The notes: generated by a model not told the origin, from the sequence alone. 64,000 nt of DNA from Clarkia xantiana subsp. parviflora (GCA_036873135.1 JAPTYO010000011.1:10309747-10373746), one strand, 5' to 3'; positions 1-11,911 are shown, numbered from the stretch's first letter. Program-made: numbers and translations.

Positions 1-630
1 GTGGGAGAGAAGTCCGAAGTTAGCCAAGTGGAAGCAAACTTAACAGTAGGTAAGGTCATGTAACCCTAAAAAATCAAATATAATTAAACTATATTGGAAG
101 AAACAATCCAAAACTACACTTAATAGAAGGTTTTGTGATATTAAATGAATTCATCAAACAATAAATGTATTGAGAGAGAAAGAGACATTTTTTTAATATA
201 ATTAGACGGATTTCAGCAAATAAAGTCTAAATGTTTCAATATAATGGATGTACTAGAAGTTTACGATAAATGAAAATAATGCTGTCAAGTTGGTTCTTTT
301 ATATTTTATCAAGTGTTTTAGTACATGTTTTTCTTCCATCATTAAGTTATTTAAGTTTTAATTCCATCCTTGCAAGTGCTCCAGTATTGACATATTGCTA
401 GGATAATTTGACCCTAGACCCTCACCTACCAAATTGAGCTTCAAAATCTAAGGTTGAACCATCAATTTATATCATATTTTAATCAAATAAATTTAACATC
501 AACTACAAATTAAAATCATAGCAGGTATTAATTGTTCATAGGAGATTATGTTGACCGTAGAATATTCTTGGAGTTAAGATCATGGTACCCACTAAGATAA
601 TGAAACATATAACAACATAATTTATTGGGG
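1..630. other. AT-rich DNA without recognisable gene
   Basis: I see no open frame of note, no LTR terminus and no tandem repeat here. It may be an extension of the decayed Copia remnant to its right, but no domain motif supports that. Confidence 0.5.
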
Positions 631-2005
631 AAGAAAACAGGAAATTTTACTCGCAACGAGTGACAACCGACTTCAGAGATGACCATTCCTCTTAGCTTGC
701 TACCAATTTAAAATTCTGCAAAAGAACAAGTTTGGAGAAAAATGTTGCAGAAATATTAAAATCTTTTATCAATTTTGAAATAGGCAAAAGATTGTATCTG
801 AAATCAGGGATAAACAAAACGTACTGCAACTTTATATTTTGAAAAATCTAATGATTTTCAAAACCAACCGAATGAAGACCATTGGGTAATTGAACCTTAG
901 AGCCAGATATTTGAATAAAAAAATTCCAACTAATCAATTATTAGTCATATAATTGCTGGCTCCTAAGTCAATAATCCAAATGTCATTCAAATTAAGAGAA
1001 GGATTTGAAGGAAATATACACAAAGATGTGAGTTTTTCACCAAAATAAATCTAAATAAACAACCAAATACCAATATAGTCCTCATAAAAACTGTTTTACA
1101 AATTTAGGCCTAGTTTAGAGTTTTTGACCAAAATAGACCTAAATAAAAAATCAAATACCAAAATAGGCCACATAAAAAATGTTTTACAAATCTAGGCCTG
1201 ACCGGGTTGGGCAATTGATATTTCTTTTACCTGCCGAAAAAAATTGGTTGGCCGGGTTGGGGCAACCCGGCCAAGTTTGTTTTTTTTTTTTTCGCTTTTT
1301 TTGTTTGTTTTTGTTTTTTTAACAGATTTTGCAAAAACTAATGGAATTGTAATTTTTTTTCTTCTAAAAATCTATTCAACATGATGAACCTAGAGAGAAA
1401 ATTGACATTTCGCAGAATAATTTTTTTTTTTTTCTAAAAACCTATTGGACATGGAAACCCTAGAAGATAAATGTGTAACTGTGCCCTCTAGAGTTTACCA
1501 TGTCCAATAGCTTTTTAGAAACAAAATTACAAAATCATTAACTTTTACAATTTCTATTAAAAAAAAAGCAAAACATACTTTGTCGATTGGGGCAACCCGG
1601 CCAACCAATATATTTTTCCCGGAAAATTGTAAAAAAAAAAAAAAAATTCAGTTGGCCTATATTGGTATTTGGTTCTTTATTGAGGTCTATTTTGGTCAAA
1701 AACTCAAAACTAGGCCTAGATTTGTAAAACATTTTTTATGTGGTCTATATTGGTATTTAGTTGTTTATTTAGATCTATTTTGGTCAAAAACTAGGCCTAG
1801 ATTTGTAAAATATTTTTTATGTGGTCTATATTGGTATTTGGTTGTTTATTTAGATCTAATTTGGTCAAAAACTCCAAAGATGTGGTGGAGTTTGCATAAG
1901 TGGTCACAAAAGGGGTTGTTGTAGAGCCTCCACCTGCGGGACCTCTTCAATGGCTAATGGACTGAATAAAGCGATCAAACTGCTTCCAAATTGGTTCTAA
2001 GTAAA
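631..2005 (-). pseudogene. Copia remnant R1: end of gag and protease, split by a foldback element
   Basis: This is a decayed Ty1/Copia polyprotein fragment read on the minus strand. Positions 978-955 give WIIDLGAS, the retropepsin active-site motif in its Copia context (normally D-S-G-A/S followed by a His/Met-containing segment). The Ser is replaced by Leu and a stop follows within about ten codons. Below it, 870-720 matches the pre-integrase part of remnant R2 (about 3110-3290) almost base for base. Upstream coding continues at 2005-1875, where a Thr/Ser-rich linker typical of the gag-protease junction can be read. The frame is broken by stops and by the 845-bp foldback element, so no functional product is expected. 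Outer limits are approximate. Confidence 0.65.
1030..1874. mobile_element. Non-autonomous Mutator-like foldback element
   Basis: The termini are inverted: left GAGTTTTTCACCAAAAT, right (complemented) GAGTTTTTGACCAAATT. The arms remain complementary for about 200-250 bp and include the shared stretch ACAAATCTAGGCCTG and the palindromic GGCAACCCGGCC. The element is flanked by a 9-bp direct duplication CAAAGATGT (1021-1029 and 1875-1883). Long terminal inverted repeats with a 9-bp duplication are characteristic of Mutator-like elements. No transposase frame is present; short frames inside come from the repeated arms. Removing the element rejoins the Copia remnant on either side, which supports both boundaries. 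Confidence 0.8.
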
Positions 2006-2428
2006 TGTGATGAGGGATGCATTTCCTTCATTACCATCATCAACGCTCACACCACAGGAAATATCACATTTAATAATACCAGTCCCTGAGGAGGCAGATA
2101 TTTTCTTAGCTTGCTACCGACTTCAGAGAAGACTATTCCTCTTAAGGAATGGTGAGGTGGAAACCAGCTTGTCACCTGCTCAAACCGCCACATAGGAAAA
2201 CCTTCATAGGAAGGTGACGTTGTCATAGATTCGGTTTACAAACTCTATAAATAGTAAGATGTTTACATTCATTTACAAGATTCCTACATATAATCCACTT
2301 ATACTAATTTAACATTCGGAGTGGAATCATAGGGAAAACCACACTCGACCCCTCTTATAGGTTCTTTCTGAAGGAGAATTCAAGTCCAAAGGAGTCCAAA
2401 CATCTGAGACGACGTCTTACGCGGAACC
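2006..2428 (+). repeat. LTR-like fragment, probably Tat-type Gypsy
   Basis: The order of elements resembles the better-preserved Tat LTR at 12480-12670: a TATA box in the context AACTCTATAAATAG, then a leader with GGAGTGG...GGGAAAACC. No LTR terminus or target duplication is visible, so this is a fragment. A 62-codon frame at 2007-2195 has no recognisable domain. Confidence 0.4.
2245..2254 (+). promoter_or_regulatory. TATA-box-like site in the LTR-like fragment
   Basis: TCTATAAATA stands in the same context as the Tat LTR TATA box at 12543-12551. Function is inferred only from this match. Confidence 0.4.
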
Positions 2429-3320
2429 AGGAGAATTAACTCCAAGCAAGGTCGTGACTTTGTGATCCAACACTTATGTTTTCTCTCAAATCTCTCATTT
2501 GTTGGGGTGTATAAGAACAACTGGAATGATGTATGATCCCAAATTCTAAAAAATATTTTGATTTGATCATTGAAGAATTCTCATCTTTTATCAGATCTAA
2601 ATTTTTTAACTTTCTTATTATATTGATTTTCAATCATGAAGAGAATTTTTTTTATCAGAATGGGGATATCAGACTTGAATTGCATCAAATATACCCAAAT
2701 GACAAGGGAATAATCATCAACAAAAGTGAGAAAAAATATTTTAATCACATGAGTAGCAACATGGTAAGACCCCAAACATCTGCATGAATTAAATCGAAAA
2801 TGCCATTCAACTTAGAATAAAAAATAGGAAAGCTAGTTCTAGTGGTTTTAGCTCTAGGATAAATGGGGCATGAACCGATATACCCTTATTATATTTGGAA
2901 AAATTTAAGGAATTGGCATTTTTCATAGTTGGAATTGTAGCATGACCAAAACGCATATGCCAAAGTATAGCATCAAGAAATGATGAACCCAAGGCAACAT
3001 AACTGGATTTACAAAGAAGCGGTTTAAAAAATAGAGTCCTGGGTTTTCAGTTGCATTTTCCAACACCCTCCCATTTAAGAGGTCCTGTAAAAGAAATTTG
3101 TTTTGGGAAAAAGGTTGCAGTACTGTTAAATCCTTTGTCAATTTTGAAATAGGCAAAGTATTGTACTTGAAATCAGGGATAAACAAAACGTACTGTAACT
3201 TTTTATTTTGAAAAATCTGATGATTTCCAAACCCAAAAATAGCAAAATAAAACCATTGGGTAATTGAATCTTAGAGCCAGATATTTCAGTAAATATTTCC
3301 AACCAATCAACTTTGTTAGT
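2429..3320 (-). pseudogene. Copia remnant R2: protease edge, pre-integrase and integrase start
   Basis: Reading from 3320 down to 2429 gives, in Copia order, the sequence after the protease, a pre-integrase segment (3186-2923, containing FIPDFKYN, PISKLTKDL and LLNGRVLE), and the start of the integrase core (2775-2581, containing LTFVDDYS and YLMQFKSD, followed by KKFRSD). These match standard Copia integrase landmarks; the first catalytic Asp lies in the DLWG-type region just upstream of FVDDYS. Stops and frame shifts separate the blocks. The 3' end of integrase, RT and RNase H are absent. The right edge is sharp: a Tat LTR begins at 3321. It is closely similar to R1 at 720-970, so R1 and R2 may be duplicated pieces of one family. 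Confidence 0.65.
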
Positions 3321-3536
3321 TGTTGGATATACGCCCAAGCTATCACCAACTGGACCCGATAAATGGGCCATAATTGAATATAATTCGAAACTTAGAACAC
3401 GGACACCCGATGAACACCGCGTAGGCCTGGAGAACACCCCGAGTGGCGAAATCCACTCGGGAAGACCCCGAGTAGAAAGCCCACCCGGGGGAACCCAAGC
3501 AAGGGACCCTTTCTTGGGTTACCCGAGAAAGGGAAG
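3321..3536 (+). repeat. Tat-type LTR fragment (first 216 bp)
   Basis: It starts with TGTTGGATATACGCCC and stops abruptly at 3536, where the same LTR begins again. It contains an 8-bp hairpin (CCGAGTGG / CCACTCGG, 3439-3460) and a 12-bp hairpin at 3508-3532. The rest of this LTR copy is not next to it. Confidence 0.7.
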
Positions 3537-3648
3537 TGTTGGATATACGCCCAAGTTATCACCAATTGGACCCGATAAATGGGCCATAATCGAATATAAT
3601 TCGAAACTTAGAACGCGGACACCCGAGGCCCATCGCGTAGGCCCGAAG
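3537..3648 (+). repeat. Left part of a Tat LTR interrupted by Copia A1
   Basis: It starts TGTTGGATATACGCCC and runs colinear with the 3321 copy for 112 bp, until the Copia LTR at 3649. The LTR resumes at 12186-12191 with GAACACC, exactly where the 3321 copy continues. The bases around the insertion (CGAAG on the left, CAGAG on the right) fit a decayed 5-bp duplication of CGGAG, each with one G-to-A change. Confidence 0.75.
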
Positions 3649-4245
3649 TGTTAGATTACGGAGAGTAATCACTATGGAAACTTAAACATGGTATGTGCTA
3701 GTAATATCAATTACGAAGCGGAAAGTTTACACATACATCAAGAGTAACCGTAGTCCAAGATCCTTGCTCGAGGGAGTTCGCGATCCTCCGGCCGGAACCC
3801 GTAGAAGTCCTTGTGAAAGAAGCCCTACGCGGTATAAGCTCCAAAGCAAAGCCTCTGATCGATTCTTGGCACAGGGACAGATCTCTGAAGAGTTTGCTCA
3901 AAAGCAATTTGGCACACCCTTGGTGAAGTACTTGGTGCGGCCGAACCTATAGTGTGGGGATGAGGGTTTTCTCTCTAAAACTCTCTTGTGAGGGAATTAA
4001 GATTAACCCTAAAATTTCCCTAACACCTCTTATTTATAGGAGGAGTAAAGTGGAAAAAAGTCCACTTTACCCAACTAGGGTTTCGGCCGGCGTATGTATT
4101 TGGGGAGGCCCAATTTTGGGCCTCCCATATCAATTGGGATTTTTGTCTAGCCCAATTACCCTAATGTGACATTTACCCAAGTTCATTAGGTAAATTATAC
4201 ATATTATGGGCTACCAATTACGGCGCCCATCACCATATGCTTACA
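3649..4245 (-). repeat. 3' LTR of A1 (597 bp)
   Basis: On the minus strand it starts TGTAAGCATATGGTG and ends ATCTAACA, that is TG...CA. It matches the LTRs at 43375-43968 and 49838-50402 along its length. It contains the family landmark GGGCGCCGTAA near the start. Confidence 0.85.
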
Positions 4246-5370
4246 GCTCCAACTCGCCGAAATGGGAGGGTGCCTGTTAATGTATTGTTTTCCAAATCCG
4301 CATCAACATTTCTCCCCTTTGATCTGCTCCATGCTTCCGAATAGTTCATACGAGGTTTGCCGTGCGACCAGCGGATACGACGGGTTCGTGCTACTCATCT
4401 GTTAGGAGTATTGTAGCGCCCGCGGAACGTTGATCCCCTTTTATCTAATCAACCTGTTATAAACAACATTTATATATTGTACCGCGTTGTATCCTAGGTC
4501 AATTGATAATTCTCCATTTGCCTAGTTTCCACATAGGAACACTTCTCCAAGGCATCCGTACAAGTATTCACAACCTTCAAGTAATATCCGGTTGGTAGTG
4601 AATACAAGAATCAGTGAATTACAGGTGAATTTGACCATCCCCATCGCTCATACCCTTAGTCAAACCCAACCGGTTTCCAAGACGTGGTCACTGGGCCTTT
4701 TTGTTCAGCACTACGCTCGTACGCCGGGAAGCGAGCATTGAACCTGACATTAGGTATGAGTTCTGAGTCCATGAGGATACTTCGGGTGCCTCTTCATAAG
4801 GCTCCCGGGATCAATCACACGCTCGAGGTGAAGAAGTTTGCGCCCGCCATAATCACGAGGATTCCTTCCTAGCACAACCGAGCTGTGACCCCGTGGTCGA
4901 ACGTGGCACGCGTAGTATGAAACACGCGTTAATAGCATACATGAACCTTTTGGGTTGACAGGAAAGGGATATGTCAATCATGCTATCACAGATTCTCATC
5001 TGGCCCAAAATGTGGTTAAATGACGAACGAAGTTCATCACGGCGATATGCAAAACGAAGATCACGTTGAGTTACTTCGAAACAAGATAATCGTCTCGCTT
5101 AATCATGTTTATCCCCCTGACTCTTAGCCAGGTTTGTTTGGTAGAGGCCTTCCTCCATAACAAGACGACCGTACCTGTGTGACTAGGTAAGGCCCACATT
5201 CGTAATAGTTTGGCAGAGGATTGCATCCTCCTACGACTTAGTTTATAGACCGTAAATCTGATGTAATCAAAACATTATGACGTCGAATTATCATTAACTC
5301 GGTTGCAATTCTTTTGATTACAAAACGTAACTTTCTAATATAAAAATGTTATCCCAGATACATGCCATTT
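4246..5370. other. Conserved 3' non-coding block of A1
   Basis: This lies between the end of pol and the 3' LTR. Its last bases (complement GAGTTGGAGC at 4255-4246) form the purine-rich primer tract. Equivalent blocks occur in A2 (22757-23863), A3 (43969-45097) and A4 (50403-51519). No sense-strand protein is visible. A 62-codon antisense frame at 4684-4872 (plus strand) contains PGINHTLEVKKFAP, shared with the other copies. Confidence 0.7.
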
Positions 5371-7290
5371 CTAAACCCTACGCAATCAAAGCAGTTTTAC
5401 ATGCTTTTCGAATATCTCCCTGCGTAGTGGCTTAGTTAATGGGTCCGCAATCATATTATCAGTTGACAAGTATTCCATAGTGATTATATTGTCTTCTACC
5501 ATATATTTAGCATAAAAATATTTCACATCAATGTGTTTGGTCCTACTATGGTACTTCGAATTCTTAACTGCCGCAGTGGCTGCCTGACTGTCAGCGAACA
5601 CCTTCACAAGTTTACTCTCGACGTCACAATTAAGCAGTGCAGTAAGAAGTCTTTTCAGCCAGACTGCTTCCTGTGCATTCTTAGAGAGAGCAACGAATTC
5701 CGATTTCATCGTTGACAGCACGACACAGGTTTGCTTCTTGCTCGTTCATGAAATGGCGGCTTTAGCAAGGAGGAACACCCCCCTGTGGTGGACTTATGAT
5801 CATCCGGATCGCCACCATGGTCGGCGTCACTGTAACCGGTCAATTCTAACTTCCCGCCCTCATAGCACAGAGCATAGTCGGCAGTACCTTTCAGATAATG
5901 ATTTATTCGTTTTACAACCTTTAAATGTTGATAGCCAGGATCTTATTGGAAACGTGCTACTAGGCCCACGGCATAACAGATATCTGGACGGGTGCATTGC
6001 ATGGCGTACATCAAACTACCAACCATGCTTAAATATTCTGCACCCTTCATGTGTTCGCTCTGTGCCAGGTTCTTAGGGTTGTCACGTTTTTGACAGTGCG
6101 CACCCAAATACCACCGGCGTATCCACGGGTTTGGCATCCTGTAATTTGAACCTTTTCAACAGCTTGTTGATATAGGCTTCTTGAGACAAACACAATTTCC
6201 GGGTAGCCCGACCTCTAGCAATTTTAATGCCTAAGATATACGTGGCCTCTCCCATGTCTTTCATCTCAAATACAGATGCTAACCAGGACTATGATTTATT
6301 CATGAAACTCATGTCGTTTGTAGCAATGAGTCATCCACGTAAAAGGTTAAGATGACATATTTGGACCCGGAGGTCTTATAATACACGCATGGATCCTCGT
6401 GAAGATTCACGAATTCGTTTCCTACTATTTCCTCGTGGAATCTGCCGAGACGACTGTTTAAGACAGTAGATGGACCTTTGGAGTTTACAAACTTTACTTT
6501 CGTTACCAAAAGTAATGAAACCCTCCGGCTGCTCCATGTAGATTAATTCCTCCAGGTTTTCGTGGAAGAATGCGGTCCTAACATCCATTTGGTGCAGCTC
6601 GGGATCGAGACTTGCGACCAGGACCATTAATGGCCCTAACCGTGGTTTTACGCACAGTCAGTGAGTTTCTCTTATCAAAGTCCACTCCTTGAAATTTGTA
6701 AGTCCTTTCGCAATAAGTCGGGTTGTTCGACCTTTTTTCCATCAGTGGTGAGCCTTACTTCAGAGCTCACCTTATCCTTGCGCTCCTGTGGTTAGCAGGT
6801 AAATCAACTATAGACCTTAATGGCTTTTATTTAGGCGATCTCTCTCATTTATTATTTTCCTCCATTTCTCCACTTGAGGTCTTTCCAATGCTTGTCAACA
6901 GTTTTTCACCTTACACAATAGGATACTTGCCTTTGACTCTCGTCTAGACATTGCGAGTCCCATTTATTAGTTTGATCTTTTCTCCCACTCAAAATAATGC
7001 TTCTTATCGTAGCATCATTTCTATTGGGTACGATCCTCCCACTCGGTACAATGATTCTTATCGAAGCATTGTCTCTATTGGGAACAAGAGCAGTGCTAGG
7101 ACCTTGACTTGTAACTTTCCTATGACAACCTCTTGGTCTCGGGGTTTTACTTCCGAGATGCATTCCTTGATCACTAGGTTCTGGAACCAAGTATGGTTGG
7201 TTCACTCCCAATGGAAACAATGGGTATTTTAGGTAGTTGTGTTATTCCTGGTTTAGCTATACGACCATCAGGTTCAACTTGATTCGCCTC
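5371..7290 (-). pseudogene. A1 reverse transcriptase-RNase H, broken
   Basis: This is the C-terminal part of a Copia pol, which would copy element RNA to DNA in the virus-like particle. From 7220 down to 6906 is the Ser/Pro-rich linker (SDQGMHLGSKTPRPRG). RT blocks follow: LHQMDVRTAF and MEQPEGF (about 6627-6376), KYVILTFYVDDSLL (about 6380-6320), then ATYILGIKI. RNase H and the C-terminal tail lie at 5721-5386 (KNSKYHSRTKHIDV, NMIADPLTKPL). YVDD is kept. Several frameshifts divide the frame into at least five pieces, so it is non-functional. The motifs resemble the Tork-like branch of plant Copia, an impression rather than a tested assignment. Confidence 0.8.
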
Positions 7291-8813
7291 AACAGCAACA
7301 GTGTTTACGTGTGGTAGGGTTTATTCCTCCCACTGGATTTACTATGAAAATGTTCTCATTCTCATTTACCATGTCATTCACTTGAGTTGCTGGTTCAAAT
7401 CTCTCCCACTCGAATTAAGTGGGACCTGGTTGTCATTGTTATTCTGCTCCGTTTTGATCACGACTTCGTTAATTGAAATTGTTAATGCATTTGAAAAATT
7501 CGCCCTCTTGGTGATGTAACGTCTCATGTTCGACCTCGGCACCATTTTATAATCAAGCTGTAAACAGGTATTTTTTAAGAGTAACAGACGCACTCTTGTC
7601 CTAAATACGTTTTTATTGCGCAAATTAATGTCGCATGGTGATATGATTTAACTCATTATCACCTTTCAGCTATAATGGCGACGTACCTTACCGATATCAA
7701 TGGAACACAGTTTTACATTTATGTGAATCATCTTTCATCATCCCATTGGGAACCTTTGATAGAATGACTCCAACATTATATAAATACAAACTGTGCTTTT
7801 GAAGTGTGTCTTTTAACTTGAATGCCTAGCCTGACTTATCGTTCAAGGATTATGGAAGGAAAATCGTTTAACCGACTTCATCCTTCTTCGTTTGCTAACT
7901 TATTTCAGAGATTTTATCCCATCTCTGAACTGAGTGTTTTAGGTTTTCACCTTATGCATCAGTTGATACTTTTACAAGGCCGTGGTAGCTTCCGAAGCCT
8001 CTACCGATGTAAATGTTATCAATAATTTGTTTCCGAAGGAATGCAAACGAAAATTCAGCACATCATTATTCAAACACTTCATTGTTAAATTCATTTTATG
8101 AAAACGATGTGTTTAGTCTATCGAGGTCTACTTGCGCAATGCGTAATTTACTCTGGGGTTTAAAACCCTTGGTTAAATCGTTTCATTTCTGAATTTAATT
8201 CAATTTAATCCAATCGGTTTCAAACATGATCATCATTACAGTTTATTTCATCAATGGAGTAATAAATAAAGAGTTTTAATCGGTTAATTCTCAGAACGAC
8301 CTAATCAATGGATTTAATAGCATATTGAAGTTACTCAAATGTGTGATTAAGATGCATGGAGTTGTTTAATCTTGGCCATGTTCAATAGCCTTGTTGTTTC
8401 GGTTTTCTCGTTTTTCGGATCGATCTCGTTTCTAGCCGAGTCGATTAATCTTGATAAGTAGAACTCATTTCAAATCGGATGGTAACTACTTTATTCAAAC
8501 TTTCCGAAATATCAATAACCAAAACTCAAACATAAAATCAAACAGTATGAGAAATAACCAGAATGGAAAAATCTAGATCATCCACGAAGCCTTTAAAGGA
8601 TAAGGTAGAGCAATGATAGGAACTTAAACGAGACAATTTAATGTACTTTTATCACTGGCGTGCATCACACCAGATGATCGTTTGAGGACCAATAAGATGA
8701 TCCCGATTCCTCTGCAACTTCCCTTGATCTCTTGTGGTGAAGCGCAGAGGCACCCTCTGGTTGATCTTGTTTGCTATCAACAAACAGGGTCGTGATGAAT
8801 TTGATTGATTCAA
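7291..8813. other. A1 central block: no coding sense where protease and integrase are expected
   Basis: It lies between gag and the RT linker. It is homologous to 19418-20721 (A2), 46981-48000 (A3, partly), 53501-55060 (A4) and 60621-62100 (A5). On the minus strand I find no D-S-G-A, no pre-integrase HHCC pair and no integrase D-D-E landmarks. The frame at 7623-7378 joins the linker but has no known domain. Confidence 0.65.
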
Positions 8814-9311
8814 TCAAGTAGCCAAGTCCGTTGTCGTCAGCCAACCATGATAGAGGGTACCATTGCGCAATACTGAGTATCTTTCTCCAATTTGATCTCT
8901 CGTTCGTGAGATCTGATGTGGGTATAACACCTGCATCTTGAGAAAAATGGCAACATACTCAAATAGCACTCCTCTTGCTTCGGTTGCCCTACCTCCACAG
9001 AAGCGGAGTCTAATGGCGCACCAAAGTTGAAGAGCACTAAGGTTGAGTTTGAAATCTTTTGCAACCTCTCTGTCCAAGGTTGCCAGTATCACCTCGCAAG
9101 CTCTCTGATCCATAAAGCTCCTTAACTTGTTAGGGTATGTAAGGACGCCTTTTTCATTCACCAATGTTCTCCCTCTGTTCACGTCAATACAGTTATGTAT
9201 ATTTTCGGCGACAATGAGTTCTCTTACATATTCACTCCACGCATCATAATTCATGCCATCCAGATTGAGAGGTTTGTAGAAGGGAACCGATCCAGCCATG
9301 AAAACTAACAC
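8814..9311 (-). CDS. A1 gag-like protein, truncated
   Basis: A 165-codon frame. The likely start is the second Met (MAGSVPFYKPLNLDGMNY), since that Met is shared with A2 (18758) and the degraded copy A4. The pattern fits the N-terminal part of Copia gag: a conserved NYDAWSEYV-type Trp motif near residue 25, then an alpha-helical segment with SALQLWCAIRLRF near residues 90-105. No CCHC zinc knuckle follows, so the RNA-binding end is missing or lost. Gag would build the cytoplasmic particle that packages element RNA. The leader just upstream is shared by all five family-A copies. I infer gag from position and pattern. Confidence 0.6.
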   Translation of the reverse strand: MLVFMAGSVPFYKPLNLDGMNYDAWSEYVRELIVAENIHNCIDVNRGRTLVNEKGVLTYPNKLRSFMDQRACEVILATLDREVAKDFKLNLSALQLWCAIRLRFCGGRATEARGVLFEYVAIFLKMQVLYPHQISRTRDQIGERYSVLRNGTLYHGWLTTTDLAT

Positions 9312-11897
9312 TTTGATGGTTATGCAAGAATCAGGGAGACAATAGCATTTTGAGAAATAATTGCATACATCAAATACCTATTAATATGGAATCTGACAAA
9401 TAATGATTCCTCGGTCATCTAAACCAACCGACCACCAGTAAACCAATGGAAGATGGCTGTGAAAGAGTTCACACTATCGTCGTCTTCTATCTAATAGATC
9501 AGTCTCTTAAAATGGTTTTAATCGTAATTTACCGGAACTGGAATTTTAAAATAAGCATACCCGATCTTGGCTTTCCCAAGGCCCTTTTTGTTTTTGGAAA
9601 ATCATTCCGATGAATTCACTCATGCATACATAATTCTACTATCCATGTAAATTATCATATGCCAGTAACATTCATCATACACACCACACACATGCTTACG
9701 CGTCATGCGTCTAATGTTCCGAGGAACTCATGCTTGCATTCATAATTCTACTTACAAGTAAAATATCAAATGTAACTTCATCCTCAACATTCTAGCATAC
9801 GTGTCAAACATGTATCATTCACATCAATCATACATATTTGGCGACTGTTTTTCGGTTTTAAAATAATTTTAAGGGTTAACAGGTCTTTTGGTTCATGATG
9901 TTTGACAACATTTGGATTTTGGTCAATAATGTTTTTTTTTACCTAGTTTTGGTACCATATGTTTGCAGATTTTTTATAGTTTTGGTCTAACCGTTACATT
10001 CCGTCCATTTTTTGACATGTTCAAGTCACGTGATCCACTCTAAACTTTAAATTTAGTCCATTTAATACTTTCTTAACCTCTTTTTTGTTCAATTTAGTCC
10101 CGAAATTTCAAAATTGACCCCAATTGGACAATAGATCCAATTGAATTTTTGAAACTTCGGGACTAAATTGAACAAAAAAAGGTTAGGAAAGTATTAGAGG
10201 GACTAAATTGAACAAAATTGAAAGTTTAGGGTGGATCACGTGACTCGTACATGTCAAAAAATGGACGGAACGTAACGGTCGAACCAAAACTAGAAAAAAT
10301 CTGCAAACATATGGTACCAAAACTAGGAAAAAAAAACATCATGGACCAAAACCCAAAAATCGTCAAACATCAAGGACCAAAAGACCTGTTAACCCTAATT
10401 TTAAACCTTAGGGGCTGATTTGCAATTCATGCTTATATTCATTTACGCAAGCTTCTAGACATGAATCCTAGGCATTTACAACCATCATATCATGTCTATC
10501 CTAGTGCGCATTCCATATATTTAACCAGGGCTTCGCCCACAACATGCAATTTCCAGCTAGCTTGACTATGTCAAGACAACAGTTCTAATCATGCATAAAT
10601 ATATATTGAATAATAAACAATTGCAATTCAGCCCTTTAATTAATCCAGTCCCAAAAACATGTATCTCCGAGATCCATCCCCATAATCAAAACAAGGCTTA
10701 AAGGTTAGCAACCCTATGAGCACTATGTAGTCCATTTCGAGGTTAAAAAACATCTGGATTTTAAAAAATTGTTCGGTTCAGTCAATTTCAGTTCGTTTTG
10801 GTCCGGTTCGGTTCAGAAAATCCAGTTCGGTTCGGTCTGGAAAATACGGTTCAGTTCGGTCCGGCAAAATCCGGTTCGGTTCGGTTTTTAATTTTAAAAT
10901 CTAGTACGATCCGAACCGGTCCAAGAATATAGGGTTCGGTTCAACACTCAAAACCGGTTTGGTTAGATCCACTTAATTACCCCGGTCCGATCCGACCCGA
11001 ATAGGTCGAACCAATTGAGAAAACCCGGTTTTATTTAAATCCGTCCCGGTTTTGATTATTGGACCGGCGCAATAATTAAAATTCTGAAAGTTGGGCCGAA
11101 ATGTTTACTTGTGGCCCAAGTAGGGTTTTAAAGTCCAAAAATATTTAACTTAGCCACCAAGTAACATTAATTATATAAAATAATTTTCAATGTCAAATAT
11201 ATATATATAAATATATATTGGCACTAATTAAATATATACATATTTATTGCCAAAATTCTATCTATAAAACAAAATCAATCAACAATATATATATGTATAT
11301 ATAAAATTCGGTACATATATAATATATTTTTTTTTATTGCCAATATCTTTAATAGGGTAACAAATATACTGACAATATATTTTCTCAATCTTTTAGGTAA
11401 CTAAATCTATCAATAATATCTATAACCCTATTTAAATATTTAGATATATTGATAGTGATATATATTTCTATATATTATTGTGAATTTATCCTAATGTTCC
11501 TAATTATAGATATATTGTTACCTGAATTAAAATTAAAATGTGGTAAACAATATAATTTTAAAATATTGTGCCGAAATTTATTTCCTTTTGTTTAAGAAAA
11601 TTAAAAAATTTACCTTGTACTTTCATAAAAAATTCGGCACAAACAACTAATTAGGATTAAGTGGTCAAATTTTAAGATCAAATTTTAATAAGATCTACAA
11701 TCCAATGTTTGATTTTGATAAATATTACACTTTTCTTGAAGATCATGAACATCAAATTTACCAAGAACATGAAAATTTCGGACCTATTATAAAACCCTTA
11801 AAAATTCGAAATTTTAAATCTTTTCACTTTAAAATTTCGGTCCAAAATTAAACATTTCAAGGACACCAATTTATCAAAATCATGAACTCCTAACACA
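9312..11897. other. A1 leader between primer site and gag
   Basis: A long untranslated leader without a convincing frame. It contains the MITE at 9873-10395, an AT-rich part (11150-11560), and a tract at about 10780-11060 packed with GGTTCGG / CCGAACC motifs that recurs in A2 (17530-17760) and A4 (56560-56760). Confidence 0.6.
9873..10395. mobile_element. 523-bp Mutator-type MITE forming a near-complete hairpin
   Basis: The ends are inverted GGGTTAACAGGTCTTTTGG. The two arms (about 9873-10125 and 10147-10395) are complementary over nearly their whole length, leaving a loop of roughly 20 bases. A perfect 9-bp duplication TAATTTTAA flanks it (9864-9872 and 10396-10404). It interrupts the A1 leader; A2 and A4 have the uninterrupted site. 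No coding capacity. Confidence 0.88.
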
Positions 11898-11910
11898 GGC
11901 TCTGATACCA
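11898..11910 (-). other. A1 primer-binding site (tRNA-iMet type)
   Basis: On the minus strand TGGTATCAGAGCC follows one base after the 5' LTR. It is the usual plant Copia primer site complementary to the 3' end of initiator methionine tRNA. Confidence 0.85.
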
Positions 11911-11911
11911 C

